Part shown: piece by piece, positions 1 through 8,198 of the stretch
How positions within the stretch are numbered: the first letter of the stretch is position 1
Layout of the letters: each line of letters opens with the position of its first letter
Source: Labrenzia sp. CE80
Lineage (GTDB): Bacteria; Pseudomonadota; Alphaproteobacteria; Rhizobiales; Stappiaceae
Direction of reading: 5' to 3'
Length of the DNA stretch: 64,000 bases
Assembly (NCBI RefSeq): GCF_009650605.1
Contig: NZ_WAJT01000002.1
Location: 372,001-436,000 of the forward strand
Made by a program: the position numbers and the translations under genes
Notes under the pieces: model-generated
What the model saw: the letters and a program-made list of their open reading frames with translations, nothing else
What the model was told of the DNA's origin: nothing
The model's database searches: none

Positions 1-1585
1 CAGCAAGTGGCTGTGTCGCGATCCAGGAGATCGCCAGAACTCCAAACAGGGTCTGTGGCCAAAGTTTCGATGCAGAGAGCCCAAGTGGAAGCTGTTCGAC
101 CTCACGGCCCTGCGCTCCCCAGCCTATGGTTTTTCCAAGAGCCAGGCCGCTGATGAACAGCGTGTGGGCCATTGCCATGATCGGGGCAAGCATTGAGGAA
201 TAGACAATTTCTGTCAGGGCACTCGCAAGGACGCGGAAGGTACCGCCAAACCCTCTGCGAAGATCTCTTTGTGCGAGAATGTCGGCGACCGTGGCAAGCT
301 TTGGTGCAAACACCATCGTCATGATGGTCACAAAGAGCGCATAGCCCGTGTCAGCTCGAAACAGCGGGGCATCGCCTGCCGCAACGCCAGCGAGAGCGGC
401 GCTGACCATAAAGCCGATCCAGGCCGGTGATCCGATGAACATCAGCATCGCCAGGAAGAGCTGAGCCCGACTGACCGGCAGGAGGCCTGGCATGTTCAGC
501 AAGCGTCGATACTGGAAGTTGCCTTGGCACCAACGTAGATCACGCCGGATAAATTCAAGCAGGTGCGGCGGATTTTCCTCATAACTTCCACCTTCTTGCG
601 GCAATACACGAACCTCATAGCCGGCGCGGCGCATCATAACCGCTTCAACTTGGTCGTGGGACAGAATGGCACCACTGAGCGGTCCCTTGCCTGGCAATGT
701 CGGCAGCTTGCAGTTCTCTATGAAGGGCTTGATCCGCAAGATCGCATTGTGCCCCCAGTAGGGGCCGCAATCGCCTTGCCACCAGGCGCTGCCGATTGTG
801 TAGGACCGCATGCCAAGGCGCATGCCAAACTGAAACACACGCGCAAAGGCACTTTCGGTGGGAAGGCCAACGACCAAACTCTGCAAGATGCCAAGGCGCG
901 GGTTCAACTCCATGCGCCGGACAAGACCGATAATTGCATCCGCGGACATGTAACTGTCGGCATCCAGAACCAGAGCGAAGTCGTATTCGTCGCCCCATCT
1001 CTCGCAGAATTCTTCGATATTGCCAGCCTTGAAGCCGGCATTCACTGTCCGTCTGCGGTAGGTTACCGGAATATCCGCGCCCCAGCTGCTTGTAAGGCGA
1101 GCGACCATTGCCTGCTCTTGCTGGGCAATGTCATCACGTGACGTGTCGCTGAGGACAAAGAGCGAAAAGGACTTGGCTTCACCGGAGCGGAGCAGATTCG
1201 CAAGCATTGCGTTGAGACGGGTCTCAAGCAGTTCGGCGTCTTCATCGCGAATGCAGGAGAGGATCGCGGTCTGCGATGTCAGTGCAGTATCCTTGTCACC
1301 GGTGGCAATTGGACAGACATAGGCTGCCGGGTCCTTGGCCAGGCGCATGGTGAGCAAGCCTATCACGGCGTTCCAGAAACCGATGATGGTCCAAGGAAGG
1401 GTCAGCAGGAAGCATGTGAACATAATGCCCTTGAGAAGTCCGACCTCGCCTGTCGACAGGGTTAGAGCCATCAGGCTAGCAAGACCAAAGAAGCTGACGA
1501 TAACCAGCGCCGCAAAAATGATCCGACGTCGGGTCATGGGCAATACTCTTGAGTTCTGAAGCTGCATTTCAGATACATCACGCAT
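1..1585 (-). CDS. opgH: Glucans biosynthesis glucosyltransferase H, N-terminal part (runs off left edge)
   Basis: Inner-membrane GT2 glucosyltransferase that elongates osmoregulated periplasmic glucan from UDP-glucose. About 528 residues are visible and the 3' end lies outside the window. Two hydrophobic segments near residues 21-43 and 50-75 precede the cytoplasmic catalytic domain. That domain shows VLDAD (residues 206-210), GHNAILR (278-284), SHD (309-311) and RRDLRWCQGN (347-356), which fills the QxxRW position. Further hydrophobic segments follow from about residue 370. The ATG at 1585 is the first of three in-frame candidates (others at 1567 and 1535), with only a weak upstream GAAAG. 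It is divergent from the MDR dehydrogenase operon. OpgG is not visible. Family assignment is firm; the exact start is less so. Confidence 0.9.
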   Translation of the reverse strand, partial: MRDVSEMQLQNSRVLPMTRRRIIFAALVIVSFFGLASLMALTLSTGEVGLLKGIMFTCFLLTLPWTIIGFWNAVIGLLTMRLAKDPAAYVCPIATGDKDTALTSQTAILSCIRDEDAELLETRLNAMLANLLRSGEAKSFSLFVLSDTSRDDIAQQEQAMVARLTSSWGADIPVTYRRRTVNAGFKAGNIEEFCERWGDEYDFALVLDADSYMSADAIIGLVRRMELNPRLGILQSLVVGLPTESAFARVFQFGMRLGMRSYTIGSAWWQGDCGPYWGHNAILRIKPFIENCKLPTLPGKGPLSGAILSHDQVEAVMMRRAGYEVRVLPQEGGSYEENPPHLLEFIRRDLRWCQGNFQYRRLLNMPGLLPVSRAQLFLAMLMFIGSPAWIGFMVSAALAGVAAGDAPLFRADTGYALFVTIMTMVFAPKLATVADILAQRDLRRGFGGTFRVLASALTEIVYSSMLAPIMAMAHTLFISGLALGKTIGWGAQGREVEQLPLGLSASKLWPQTLFGVLAISWIATQPLA

Positions 1586-1703
1586 AAATGTGACTTTCAA
1601 AACTGGATTGCTTCTCAATAGTGCAATTGTCAACGGTGCGTACGGATCGTCCCGTGACGTAGTTCAACCCTGCGGTGATTTCATGACCGAAAAAAGAAAC
1701 AGT

Positions 1704-2669
1704 ATGGCTAGAGCACTTTGGTACAGCGCGAAGGAAACCTGCGAAATTCGCGATCAGGATTTGCCGCAGCTTGCTACCGGACAGCTCCGCGTTCGCACAA
1801 TCAACAGTGCGGTCAGCCGGGGAACGGAGGGGTTGGTTTTCCGGGGGCAGGTCCCCGAGAGCGAGTGGCACCGCATGCGCGCACCTCATCAAGAAGGAGC
1901 GTTCCCGTTTCCAGTCAAATATGGATACGCTTGTGTCGGCCAGGTCGAGACTGGACCCCATCAGCACATTGGCGAATTCGTCTTTGGTCTGTTTCCACAT
2001 CAAACGCACTTCAATGCCTCACTGAACGAATTGCATATTCTGCCTGACGGGGTTCCGGCAGAACGGGCAGTCCTCGCAGCCAATATGGAGACTGCTCTCA
2101 ATGCTTTATGGGATGGATTGCCTTCACCTGGGGATCACATCTGCGTGGTCGGGGGCGGCGTAGTCGGCCTGCTGACGGCGTATCTGGCGGCAAGGATTCC
2201 GGCCACAAAGGTGACGTTGGTGGACGTCAATGACGCGCGTGCCGTATTTGCAGAGACCCTGGGTTTCGACTTCGCCAAGCCCGAAGACGCACCTGCGGAT
2301 CAGGATCTGGTTTTTCATACGAGTGCGCAGGCGGCGGGATTGGAGACGGCGTTGAAAGCAGCCGGAGACGGAGCGACGGTTGTCGAGATGAGCTGGTACG
2401 GGGCAACATCCGTTTCCGTGCCGCTTGGCGCTGACTTTCATGCGCGGAGACTTTGCCTGAAATCCAGCCAGGTCGGGACCATTCCCGCTGCTCGGCAGGT
2501 GAGATGGAGCTACCGTCGCCGTCTGGGCGTTGCCCTCTCGCTTCTAAAAGATCCTGCGCTAGATCTCCTTATAATTCACCGCATACCGTTTGAAGAAGCA
2601 CCTCACCGTCTTCCCGAAATATTGACTGGTCAGTTAGATGCGCTTGCGCCAGTGCTGGTCTACTCGTGA
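1704..2669 (+). CDS. MDR-superfamily (alcohol-dehydrogenase-like) dehydrogenase
   Basis: Medium-chain dehydrogenase/reductase of about 321 residues. The Rossmann fold is marked by VVGGGVVGLLTAYLA with an acidic residue after the second strand (TLVDVND), suggesting NAD-type binding. The usual catalytic-zinc motif (CGxCGxD) is replaced by NSAVSRGTE, as in the BchC-like branch of COG1063, so zinc dependence is doubtful. The start was placed at ATG 1704 (MARALWYS), which matches the usual start of this family; ATG 1683 would add seven residues. It is the first gene of an operon, and its stop overlaps a possible GTG start of the next gene. The substrate is unknown; the neighbours (pterin-synthase fold, glycosyltransferase, methyltransferase) suggest small-molecule modification. 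Confidence 0.8.
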   Translation: MARALWYSAKETCEIRDQDLPQLATGQLRVRTINSAVSRGTEGLVFRGQVPESEWHRMRAPHQEGAFPFPVKYGYACVGQVETGPHQHIGEFVFGLFPHQTHFNASLNELHILPDGVPAERAVLAANMETALNALWDGLPSPGDHICVVGGGVVGLLTAYLAARIPATKVTLVDVNDARAVFAETLGFDFAKPEDAPADQDLVFHTSAQAAGLETALKAAGDGATVVEMSWYGATSVSVPLGADFHARRLCLKSSQVGTIPAARQVRWSYRRRLGVALSLLKDPALDLLIIHRIPFEEAPHRLPEILTGQLDALAPVLVYS

Positions 2670-2695
2670 GCCACAACCAAGGAAATTCAAAGCCA

Positions 2696-3097
2696 ATGTT
2701 TGCAGTCGAAGTTAGAGATCACGTCATGATCGCTCATTCCTTCAAGGGGGAGCTTTTCGGACCAGCGCAGGCGCTGCACGGTGCCACTTTTGTGATTGAT
2801 GCGGCCTTCATGTCGAAAGAGCTCGATAGCAATGGCGTGGTGATCGACATCGGACGCGCGCACGAGGCCTTGAAGGAAGTTCTCGAGCCGCTGAACTACA
2901 AGAATCTCGATGACCTGCCTGAATTTGAAGGTATCAACACGACAACTGAGTTCCTGACCAAATATATTCACGACCACCTTGCCAATGCGGCGCGGGAAGA
3001 CCGTTTGGGACGTGTTGGGACCGAACTGAACAGCCTGAGAGTGACCATTTCCGAATCTCACGTTGCCCGCGCCTGGTATGAAGCGCCTGTTGTCTGA
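2696..3097 (+). CDS. 6-pyruvoyl-tetrahydropterin synthase/QueD-family protein with degenerate active site
   Basis: T-fold protein of about 133 residues related to PTPS and 6-carboxytetrahydropterin synthase. Recognisable blocks are IAHSF (zinc His14), ALHGATFVID (residues 26-35), VVIDIGRAHEALK and the C-terminal TISESHVARA with the pterin-anchoring Glu. Compared with the remembered family pattern (CxxxHGH, then LDHxxLN), the catalytic Cys is Ala, the second His of HGH is Ala30, and the LDH triad segment reads LNY. Normal synthase chemistry is therefore unlikely. ATG 2696 has AAGGAA upstream at a long spacing; GTG 2666, overlapping the previous stop, would add 10 residues. The stop overlaps the next start as TGATG. 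It could be a pterin-binding or redirected enzyme. Confidence 0.75.
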   Translation: MFAVEVRDHVMIAHSFKGELFGPAQALHGATFVIDAAFMSKELDSNGVVIDIGRAHEALKEVLEPLNYKNLDDLPEFEGINTTTEFLTKYIHDHLANAAREDRLGRVGTELNSLRVTISESHVARAWYEAPVV

Positions 3098-4167
3098 TGC
3101 CCGAATCTGACAGGCAACGCCAGCGGGTCTATTTCGCCTATCCGGGCGATTTGGACACGCCAACCGGTGGATACAGTTACGATCGGCGGATCATTTCTGG
3201 CCTGCGCGATGCAGGCTGGGACGTTGAACTGCTGGCGCTCGGCGAGGGCTTCCCGTTTCCAACAATCGAAACATTCGAGCAGGCCAGTCGGCGTCTGAAC
3301 AGCCTGCCGAAGGGCTCGCGCGTCATTGTCGACGGGTTGGCGTTTGGAGTGCTTGCGAAAGCTGTTGCCAGCGTGGCGGATAATGTCGAGTTGATCGCAT
3401 TGGTTCACCATCCTTTGTGTAAGGAAAATGGTATCGACGCAGCAACGGCCAATGCTCTTGAGGAGAGCGAAAAAACAGCTTTGCAATTTGCGCGCCGCGT
3501 CATTGTAACGAGCTCCGCGACCGGAGACCAGGTCTGCGACCTCTTCAAGGTCTCCGAGTATCGCTTGCACGTGGTCGAGCCAGGAACCGACCGGGCGCAG
3601 GAGAACGCGTATCGAGATGAAGGACCGGTTTGCCTATTGTCCGTCGGCACGATCGTTCAGCGAAAGGGATACGACCTCCTCTTTGAGGCACTTTCGGACC
3701 TCAAGGCGTTCGATTGGCACTTGGACGTTGTCGGAGATACAAGCCGTGACGAGGACTGCTTTTCACAACTGTCGGCGCAACTCCGGGCACTCTCACTCGC
3801 CGATCGCGTGCGTTTTCACGGCGCCGTTGATGCCGTAAAGCTGTCCGGGTTTTATGCTGCTGCCGATGTTTTTGTGCTCGCGAGCCGCTATGAGGGCTAC
3901 GGCATGGCCTACACTGAGGCCCTGTCTTATGGGCTGCCTGTCATTGGAAGCGGTGCGGGGGCTGTCGAGGAAACTCTTGCGAGAGATGGAACGATTTACT
4001 GTGGGGTCGAGGATGTCGGCCGGCTTCGAGGCGCATTGGAGAAACTGCTGCAGTGCTCCGACGAACGAACGAAGTTAGGCATGGCGGCCTGGGCCAGCAG
4101 TAAGGCCCTGCCGACATGGGACGACGCGGCAATGGCGTTCGTCAGGATCTTGGAGCTCGACTCATGA
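3097..4167 (+). CDS. GT4-family glycosyltransferase in the pterin-fold operon
   Basis: Soluble GT-B fold glycosyltransferase of 356 residues. The C-terminal nucleotide-sugar domain shows LLSVGTIVQRKGYDLL, then ADVFVLASRYEGYGMAYTEAL, which carries the E(x7)E pair, and GLPVIGSGAGAVEE. The N-terminal acceptor domain starts with FAYPGDLDTPTGGYSYD, a glycine-rich loop typical of GT4 enzymes. The start codon shares bases with the preceding stop (TGATG) and the gene overlaps the methyltransferase by ATGA, so the four genes are probably translated together. The acceptor is not evident; given the neighbours it may be a small molecule rather than a lipid-linked glycan, which is inference. Confidence 0.85.
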   Translation: MPESDRQRQRVYFAYPGDLDTPTGGYSYDRRIISGLRDAGWDVELLALGEGFPFPTIETFEQASRRLNSLPKGSRVIVDGLAFGVLAKAVASVADNVELIALVHHPLCKENGIDAATANALEESEKTALQFARRVIVTSSATGDQVCDLFKVSEYRLHVVEPGTDRAQENAYRDEGPVCLLSVGTIVQRKGYDLLFEALSDLKAFDWHLDVVGDTSRDEDCFSQLSAQLRALSLADRVRFHGAVDAVKLSGFYAAADVFVLASRYEGYGMAYTEALSYGLPVIGSGAGAVEETLARDGTIYCGVEDVGRLRGALEKLLQCSDERTKLGMAAWASSKALPTWDDAAMAFVRILELDS

Positions 4168-4970
4168 GCGGCTTCTCCGCAGATTGGCTCGCTCTCCGCG
4201 AGCCCTTTGATCTGAAGGCTCGCAATCAGCAGATTGAAGATGCCTTTCGTGCTGCCTTGCCCACCGATCGCACAGTTCACATTCTGGACCTCGGCAGCGG
4301 CGCTGGATCAACCGTCGCGGCGATGTCTGAAAGGCTCTCCAGCCCTCAGGACTGGACCCTGGTTGACAACGACCCACGCCTTCTCGACGTTGCGGCAGAG
4401 CGCTTCTCGGCAACGCCAGGTGTGAACATTCAGGTTGAGATCGCAGATCTCTCGCGGGGTCTGGAAACTTTGCAGTGGGATGCCGTGGATGCGATCACGA
4501 CGTCGGCCTTCTTGGACCTTGTGACGGAGGAGTTCCTCGGGACGCTTGTCGAAACGGTTACCACTTCACAAAAGCCTTTCCTCGCCAGCCTGTCTTATGA
4601 CGGCAGGGCGTCTTGCGAACCGGTCGATCCGCTTGATGATGCAATTCGCCAGGCCATGAATACGCACCAAAAGACAGACAAAGGCTTTGGCGCTGCACTC
4701 GGTCCATTTGCCTGGAACGCTGCGGCCAATCTGTTCAGGCAAGCGGGCTATGAAGTTGTCACCGGAGGGTCTGATTGGGTTGCCGGTCGTGACAGCGCTG
4801 CGTTCCTAAAGGCATTGTTGGCAGGGTGGATCGAGGCAGCTTCTGAGATGGGGTTGGACCCCGAGCAACTTGACCGCTGGAAAACGCGCCGGTTGGGCGA
4901 AATTGAACTTGGAGGCCTCTCTGTCATCGTTGGCCATCAAGACTTGGTTGCGTTGCCGCCCGGTGCGTAG
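4164..4970 (+). CDS. Class I SAM-dependent methyltransferase
   Basis: About 268 residues. Motif I is ILDLGSGAGSTVAAM, with acidic LVDNDPRLLDVAAE at the end of strand 2, as in class I methyltransferases. DAITTSAFLDLV gives the motif IV region. ATG 4164 overlaps the glycosyltransferase stop (ATGA); a longer reading frame exists upstream but lies inside that gene. It is the last gene of the four-gene operon. The substrate is unknown; methylation of the same product the glycosyltransferase makes is plausible but not shown by sequence. Confidence 0.82.
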   Translation: MSGFSADWLALREPFDLKARNQQIEDAFRAALPTDRTVHILDLGSGAGSTVAAMSERLSSPQDWTLVDNDPRLLDVAAERFSATPGVNIQVEIADLSRGLETLQWDAVDAITTSAFLDLVTEEFLGTLVETVTTSQKPFLASLSYDGRASCEPVDPLDDAIRQAMNTHQKTDKGFGAALGPFAWNAAANLFRQAGYEVVTGGSDWVAGRDSAAFLKALLAGWIEAASEMGLDPEQLDRWKTRRLGEIELGGLSVIVGHQDLVALPPGA

Positions 4971-5042
4971 GGTCGGAGCGGCTACCTTGTTTCTGGACAG
5001 GGGCCATAGCCAGCTCTAGGTTGACGTTGGAGAGGAATTCGG

Positions 5043-5573
5043 ATGTCTAGAAGTGATACGCGCTACAGCGCGATGGCGAGGCTATTTCATTGGCTGACGG
5101 TCGTGCTCGTTCTGACCATGGTGCCTGCAGGCATTGTAATGATCCGTATTGATGGCGGACCTCTACAGAACATCTTATTTGACTATCACCGCTCAGTTGG
5201 TTTTGTACTTCTCGTATTGACGTTGGTCCGGCTGGTTTTTCGTTTTGGATCCCACCCGGCGCCGCTGCCGGAGGCAATCCCGCTTTGGCAGCGTATGGCG
5301 GCCAAAGCGACCCACGCATTTCTCTATATCTTTCTGATTCTAAACCCGCTGGTTGGCTGGGTGGCAACGTCTGCTTATGGCGCGGCAATTGAGGTCTTCG
5401 GACTTTTCACGCTGCCTGCCCTGGTGGCAAAGGATCGTGCCCTGGCGGATCAGCTTTTCCCGATACACGAAGTTCTCGGACTTGCCTTTGTGGCTGTCGT
5501 CACGGTGCACATTGGGGCCGCTTTATTCCACGGATTGATCAAGCGGGACGGTGTTCTTCAGAGAATGCTGTGA
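5043..5573 (+). CDS. Cytochrome b561-family membrane protein
   Basis: A 176-residue, four-helix inner-membrane di-haem cytochrome b of the bacterial b561 (YodB/CybB) type, which moves electrons between quinol and periplasmic acceptors. Histidines sit in the expected places: LFHWL near residue 16, DYHRSVG near 49, ATHAFLY near 91, PIHEVLG and VHIGAALFHGLIKRDGVL in the last helix. A strong Shine-Dalgarno GGAGAGGAA precedes the ATG. It follows the methyltransferase after a 72-base gap and may share its transcript. Length and motifs fit the family well. Confidence 0.87.
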   Translation: MSRSDTRYSAMARLFHWLTVVLVLTMVPAGIVMIRIDGGPLQNILFDYHRSVGFVLLVLTLVRLVFRFGSHPAPLPEAIPLWQRMAAKATHAFLYIFLILNPLVGWVATSAYGAAIEVFGLFTLPALVAKDRALADQLFPIHEVLGLAFVAVVTVHIGAALFHGLIKRDGVLQRML

Positions 5574-5815
5574 ATCCAGAAACGGGCTCGTCTGGCCAAG
5601 ATCATGACATCCTGCTTGTTGACGAGGCTAGTTGACTGGATTGGCTCGTTGAATCGACGTTGTGGAAAGTATTCTTCAGTTTTTGTTAATGTAAAAGAAT
5701 TGAAGTTTATCTTTATAGAAATATTAACCAAGCGTTTTAAGCTGAGTTTATCTATTCTGTCATAGTAAGTTCTCCCTAGGGAACAAGAACGACCTCTCAA
5801 TTGCAGGGAGGTTAA

Positions 5816-6085
5816 ATGACAGGGAATAGCATCATGAATTCTACTATCCGCGAATTGCTGTCCAAACATGGCGGTCTTCCTATCGCAGTGGATAAATTGG
5901 CCGATGCCGATGATCTCTATGAAGCGGGGCTTTCTTCCTTCGCATCGGTACAGCTGATGCTGGCGCTTGAGGAAGAGTTTGACGTCGAATTCCCCGAGAA
6001 CCTCCTCAATCGGAAGTCATTCTCTTCGATCGTGTCCATCGCGGATGCGCTTTCCCAAATCACTGACGATCGCCAGGTCGCTTGA
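5816..6085 (+). CDS. Stand-alone acyl/aminoacyl carrier protein
   Basis: An 89-residue carrier protein of the four-helix ACP fold. The phosphopantetheine site lies in YEAGLSSFASVQLMLALEEE (Ser41, possibly Ser40), followed by the usual acidic helix II and FDVEFPENLLNRKSFSSI. The GLSSFASVQL context resembles carrier proteins paired with aaRS-like ligases rather than the fatty-acid ACP (DSL). AGGGAGG sits only four bases before ATG 5816; a second ATG at 5834 is possible. It starts a five-gene operon and its stop is one base before the flavoprotein ATG. Upstream 5574-5815 is A+T-rich and probably holds the promoter. Expected role: to carry the amino acid loaded by the ligase two genes downstream. 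Confidence 0.88.
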   Translation: MTGNSIMNSTIRELLSKHGGLPIAVDKLADADDLYEAGLSSFASVQLMLALEEEFDVEFPENLLNRKSFSSIVSIADALSQITDDRQVA

Positions 6086-6086
6086 G

Positions 6087-7268
6087 ATGAATATTGCAGG
6101 CCCGGTTTCGGCCATGACCCTCGCGGAGCGCGCTCGTCGCGCGGCGAAGGTGGCCGCAGAATTTGCGGACCAAGTTGATACCGAGGGCCGCTTTCCGCGT
6201 GAAGGCATGGACGCTCTGAAGGCTGAGCGTCTCATGGGCGTCATGATCCGGCCGGAGCTTGGCGGCGAAGCTGCCAGCATGACCGAGATCGCAGATCTAT
6301 GTGCGATCCTCGGCCAAGCCTGTGCATCGACCGCGATGACATACGCAATGCATCAGATCCAGATTGCGAGTCTCGCGGACTACGCTGTTGGCAGTGCATG
6401 GCATGAGGCATTTCTCAAGCGAATCTGTGATGAGCAGCTTCTGATTGCATCGGCGACCAGTGAGGCCGGAATCGGCGGAAACCTTCGCAATTCCATCTGT
6501 GCCGTTGATCTCGATGGAGAAACGGCACGGCTTGAAAAGAATGCGACCGTTATCTCCTACGGTGCGATGGCAGACGCTATCATCGTGACCTCTCGGCGAA
6601 ATGCCGATGCGCCACACTCCGATCAGATCGCAACGCTGTTTTTGAAGGAGCAATACTCACTTGAGCGCACCTCCGTCTGGGACACGCTCGGCATGCGCGG
6701 AACATGTTCAGACGGTTACATCTTCAAGGCAGAAGCCCCTGCGGAGCAAATCCTGCCGAAGCCGTTTGCGGAAATTGCTGCGCAATCGATGCTCGCGGTC
6801 TCGCACCTGTTATGGGGCGCGCTCTGGTATGGCATCGCAGCTGATGCAGTGGCGCGGTCTCAGGCATTCGTGAAGGCTGCTGCCCGCAAGTCTCCGGGCC
6901 AGACACCTCCAGGTGCACTCCGACTGGCAGAAGCATCGAACCTCTTGCAGCAGGTCAAAGCCAACGTGGTCGCCGGTCTGAAGCAGTTCGAAGCAGCCAA
7001 AGGCGATGCCGACGCCTTGAATGCGATGAGCTTCTCGGTCGCCATGAACAATATCAAGGTCGGCACCTCCCAAATGATCCTGACGATCATCAATCATTGC
7101 ATGCTGATTTGCGGAATCGCCGCATATAAGAACGGAACCCCCTTCAGTCTCGGCCGTCATCTGCGCGACGCACATTCTGCGCAGCTGATGATTTCGAACG
7201 ACCGCATTCTCGGCAATACGTCAACAATGCTCTTGGTCAACAAACAAGATACCAGCCTTTTAGGATAG
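6087..7268 (+). CDS. Acyl-CoA-dehydrogenase-like flavoprotein of the aminoacyl-carrier operon
   Basis: 393 residues, matching the usual length of acyl-CoA dehydrogenases. The N-terminal helical domain (to about residue 120), the central beta domain with LLIASATSEAGIGGNLRN near 125-142 (FAD and substrate contacts), SVWDTLGMRGTCSDGY near 200 and the C-terminal helical domain are all in order. Inferred role: FAD-dependent oxidation of a carrier-bound substrate rather than of acyl-CoA, because it lies between a carrier protein and its ligase. ATG 6087 follows the carrier stop by one base (TGAGATG); a longer frame upstream overlaps the carrier gene and was not used. The catalytic base could not be assigned with confidence. 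Confidence 0.85.
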   Translation: MNIAGPVSAMTLAERARRAAKVAAEFADQVDTEGRFPREGMDALKAERLMGVMIRPELGGEAASMTEIADLCAILGQACASTAMTYAMHQIQIASLADYAVGSAWHEAFLKRICDEQLLIASATSEAGIGGNLRNSICAVDLDGETARLEKNATVISYGAMADAIIVTSRRNADAPHSDQIATLFLKEQYSLERTSVWDTLGMRGTCSDGYIFKAEAPAEQILPKPFAEIAAQSMLAVSHLLWGALWYGIAADAVARSQAFVKAAARKSPGQTPPGALRLAEASNLLQQVKANVVAGLKQFEAAKGDADALNAMSFSVAMNNIKVGTSQMILTIINHCMLICGIAAYKNGTPFSLGRHLRDAHSAQLMISNDRILGNTSTMLLVNKQDTSLLG

Positions 7269-7273
7269 ATCAG

Positions 7274-8182
7274 ATGGACGCTCAGGTTTCGTTTCTCGAT
7301 CAGCTTTTCAATCAGGGTATTCTGCACGACAGCGGTGTTGATGGCCTTTATGCGCGCAGTGCGGCCTTCGAAGATGTCATTTCGCGATTTGAAGAGTTCG
7401 CGCTGAGCTTCGGTAAGGATGAGATTTCCGAGGCGATGGTATTTCCGCCGGGAATGCCGCTTACCGACTTTGAAACCAGTGGGTATATGAAAAATTTCCC
7501 GCAGTTGGCGGGCACAGTTCATGCATTTTGCGGCTGCGATCAAGATCACATGAGTCTGATCCAATGCATGGCAGCTGGCGAGGACTGGTCTGAAAGCCAG
7601 AAAAAGACCGATGTCGCGCTGACCCCGGCTGCTTGCTATCCGCTTTATCCGATCCTCGCACGCCGTGGGCGTTTGCCGGAGGCAGGAGCCTACGTTGCTC
7701 TTCAGTCCTACTGCTTCCGCAATGAGCCGTCCAAGGAACCCACCCGGATGCAGATGTTCCGCCAGCGCGAGTACGTTCGTGTCGGCACCGAAGAACAGAC
7801 GATTGAGTTCCGGGAAACCTGGAAGCAGCGCGGCCAGGAGATGATGAGAATTCTGGAGCTGCCTCATGAGGTTGAGGTGGCGAACGATCCGTTTTTTGGC
7901 CGTGTTGGCCGGATGATGGGCGCGAGCCAACGCGAGCAGGAGTTGAAGTTTGAACTCTTGATCCCGGTCAACTCAGGCGCGAATCCGACTGCTTGCATGA
8001 GCTTCAACTTTCACATGGACAACTTTGGCAAGGCCTGGAACATCCAGCAAGCTGACGGCTCACCTGCCTATACAGCCTGTGTGGGCTTTGGGCTTGAACG
8101 CCTTGCGCTGGCGCTTTTCCGCCACCACGGCTTCGATGTGAATGCATGGCCAAATAGCGTTCGCTCTGCCCTTTGGGGCTGA
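7274..8182 (+). CDS. Amino acid:[carrier protein] ligase (class II aaRS homologue)
   Basis: 302 residues forming a truncated class II synthetase catalytic core without the tRNA-binding coiled coil of SerRS. Motif 2 reads CFRNEPSKEPTRMQMFRQRE (147-166) and motif 3 is GFGLERL (271-277). Cys121, Glu166 and Cys269 are spaced 45 and 103 residues apart, the same spacing as the remembered zinc ligands (Cys131, Glu176, Cys279) of the Bradyrhizobium enzyme characterised by Mocibob et al. Those enzymes activate glycine or alanine with ATP and load it onto the phosphopantetheine of a stand-alone carrier protein. The cognate carrier is encoded two genes upstream. The start lies five bases after the flavoprotein stop. 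The amino acid used cannot be read from sequence alone. Confidence 0.9.
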   Translation: MDAQVSFLDQLFNQGILHDSGVDGLYARSAAFEDVISRFEEFALSFGKDEISEAMVFPPGMPLTDFETSGYMKNFPQLAGTVHAFCGCDQDHMSLIQCMAAGEDWSESQKKTDVALTPAACYPLYPILARRGRLPEAGAYVALQSYCFRNEPSKEPTRMQMFRQREYVRVGTEEQTIEFRETWKQRGQEMMRILELPHEVEVANDPFFGRVGRMMGASQREQELKFELLIPVNSGANPTACMSFNFHMDNFGKAWNIQQADGSPAYTACVGFGLERLALALFRHHGFDVNAWPNSVRSALWG

Positions 8183-8198
8183 GTGAGGAGGGGTCACT

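Noticed and set aside
563..1141. 192-codon plus-strand frame opposite opgH
   Set aside because: The minus strand encodes clear OpgH motifs throughout; this frame is an antisense shadow.
7157..7930. 257-codon minus-strand frame opposite the carrier-protein ligase
   Set aside because: Lies across the flavoprotein and ligase genes, whose plus-strand translations show family motifs; no independent support.
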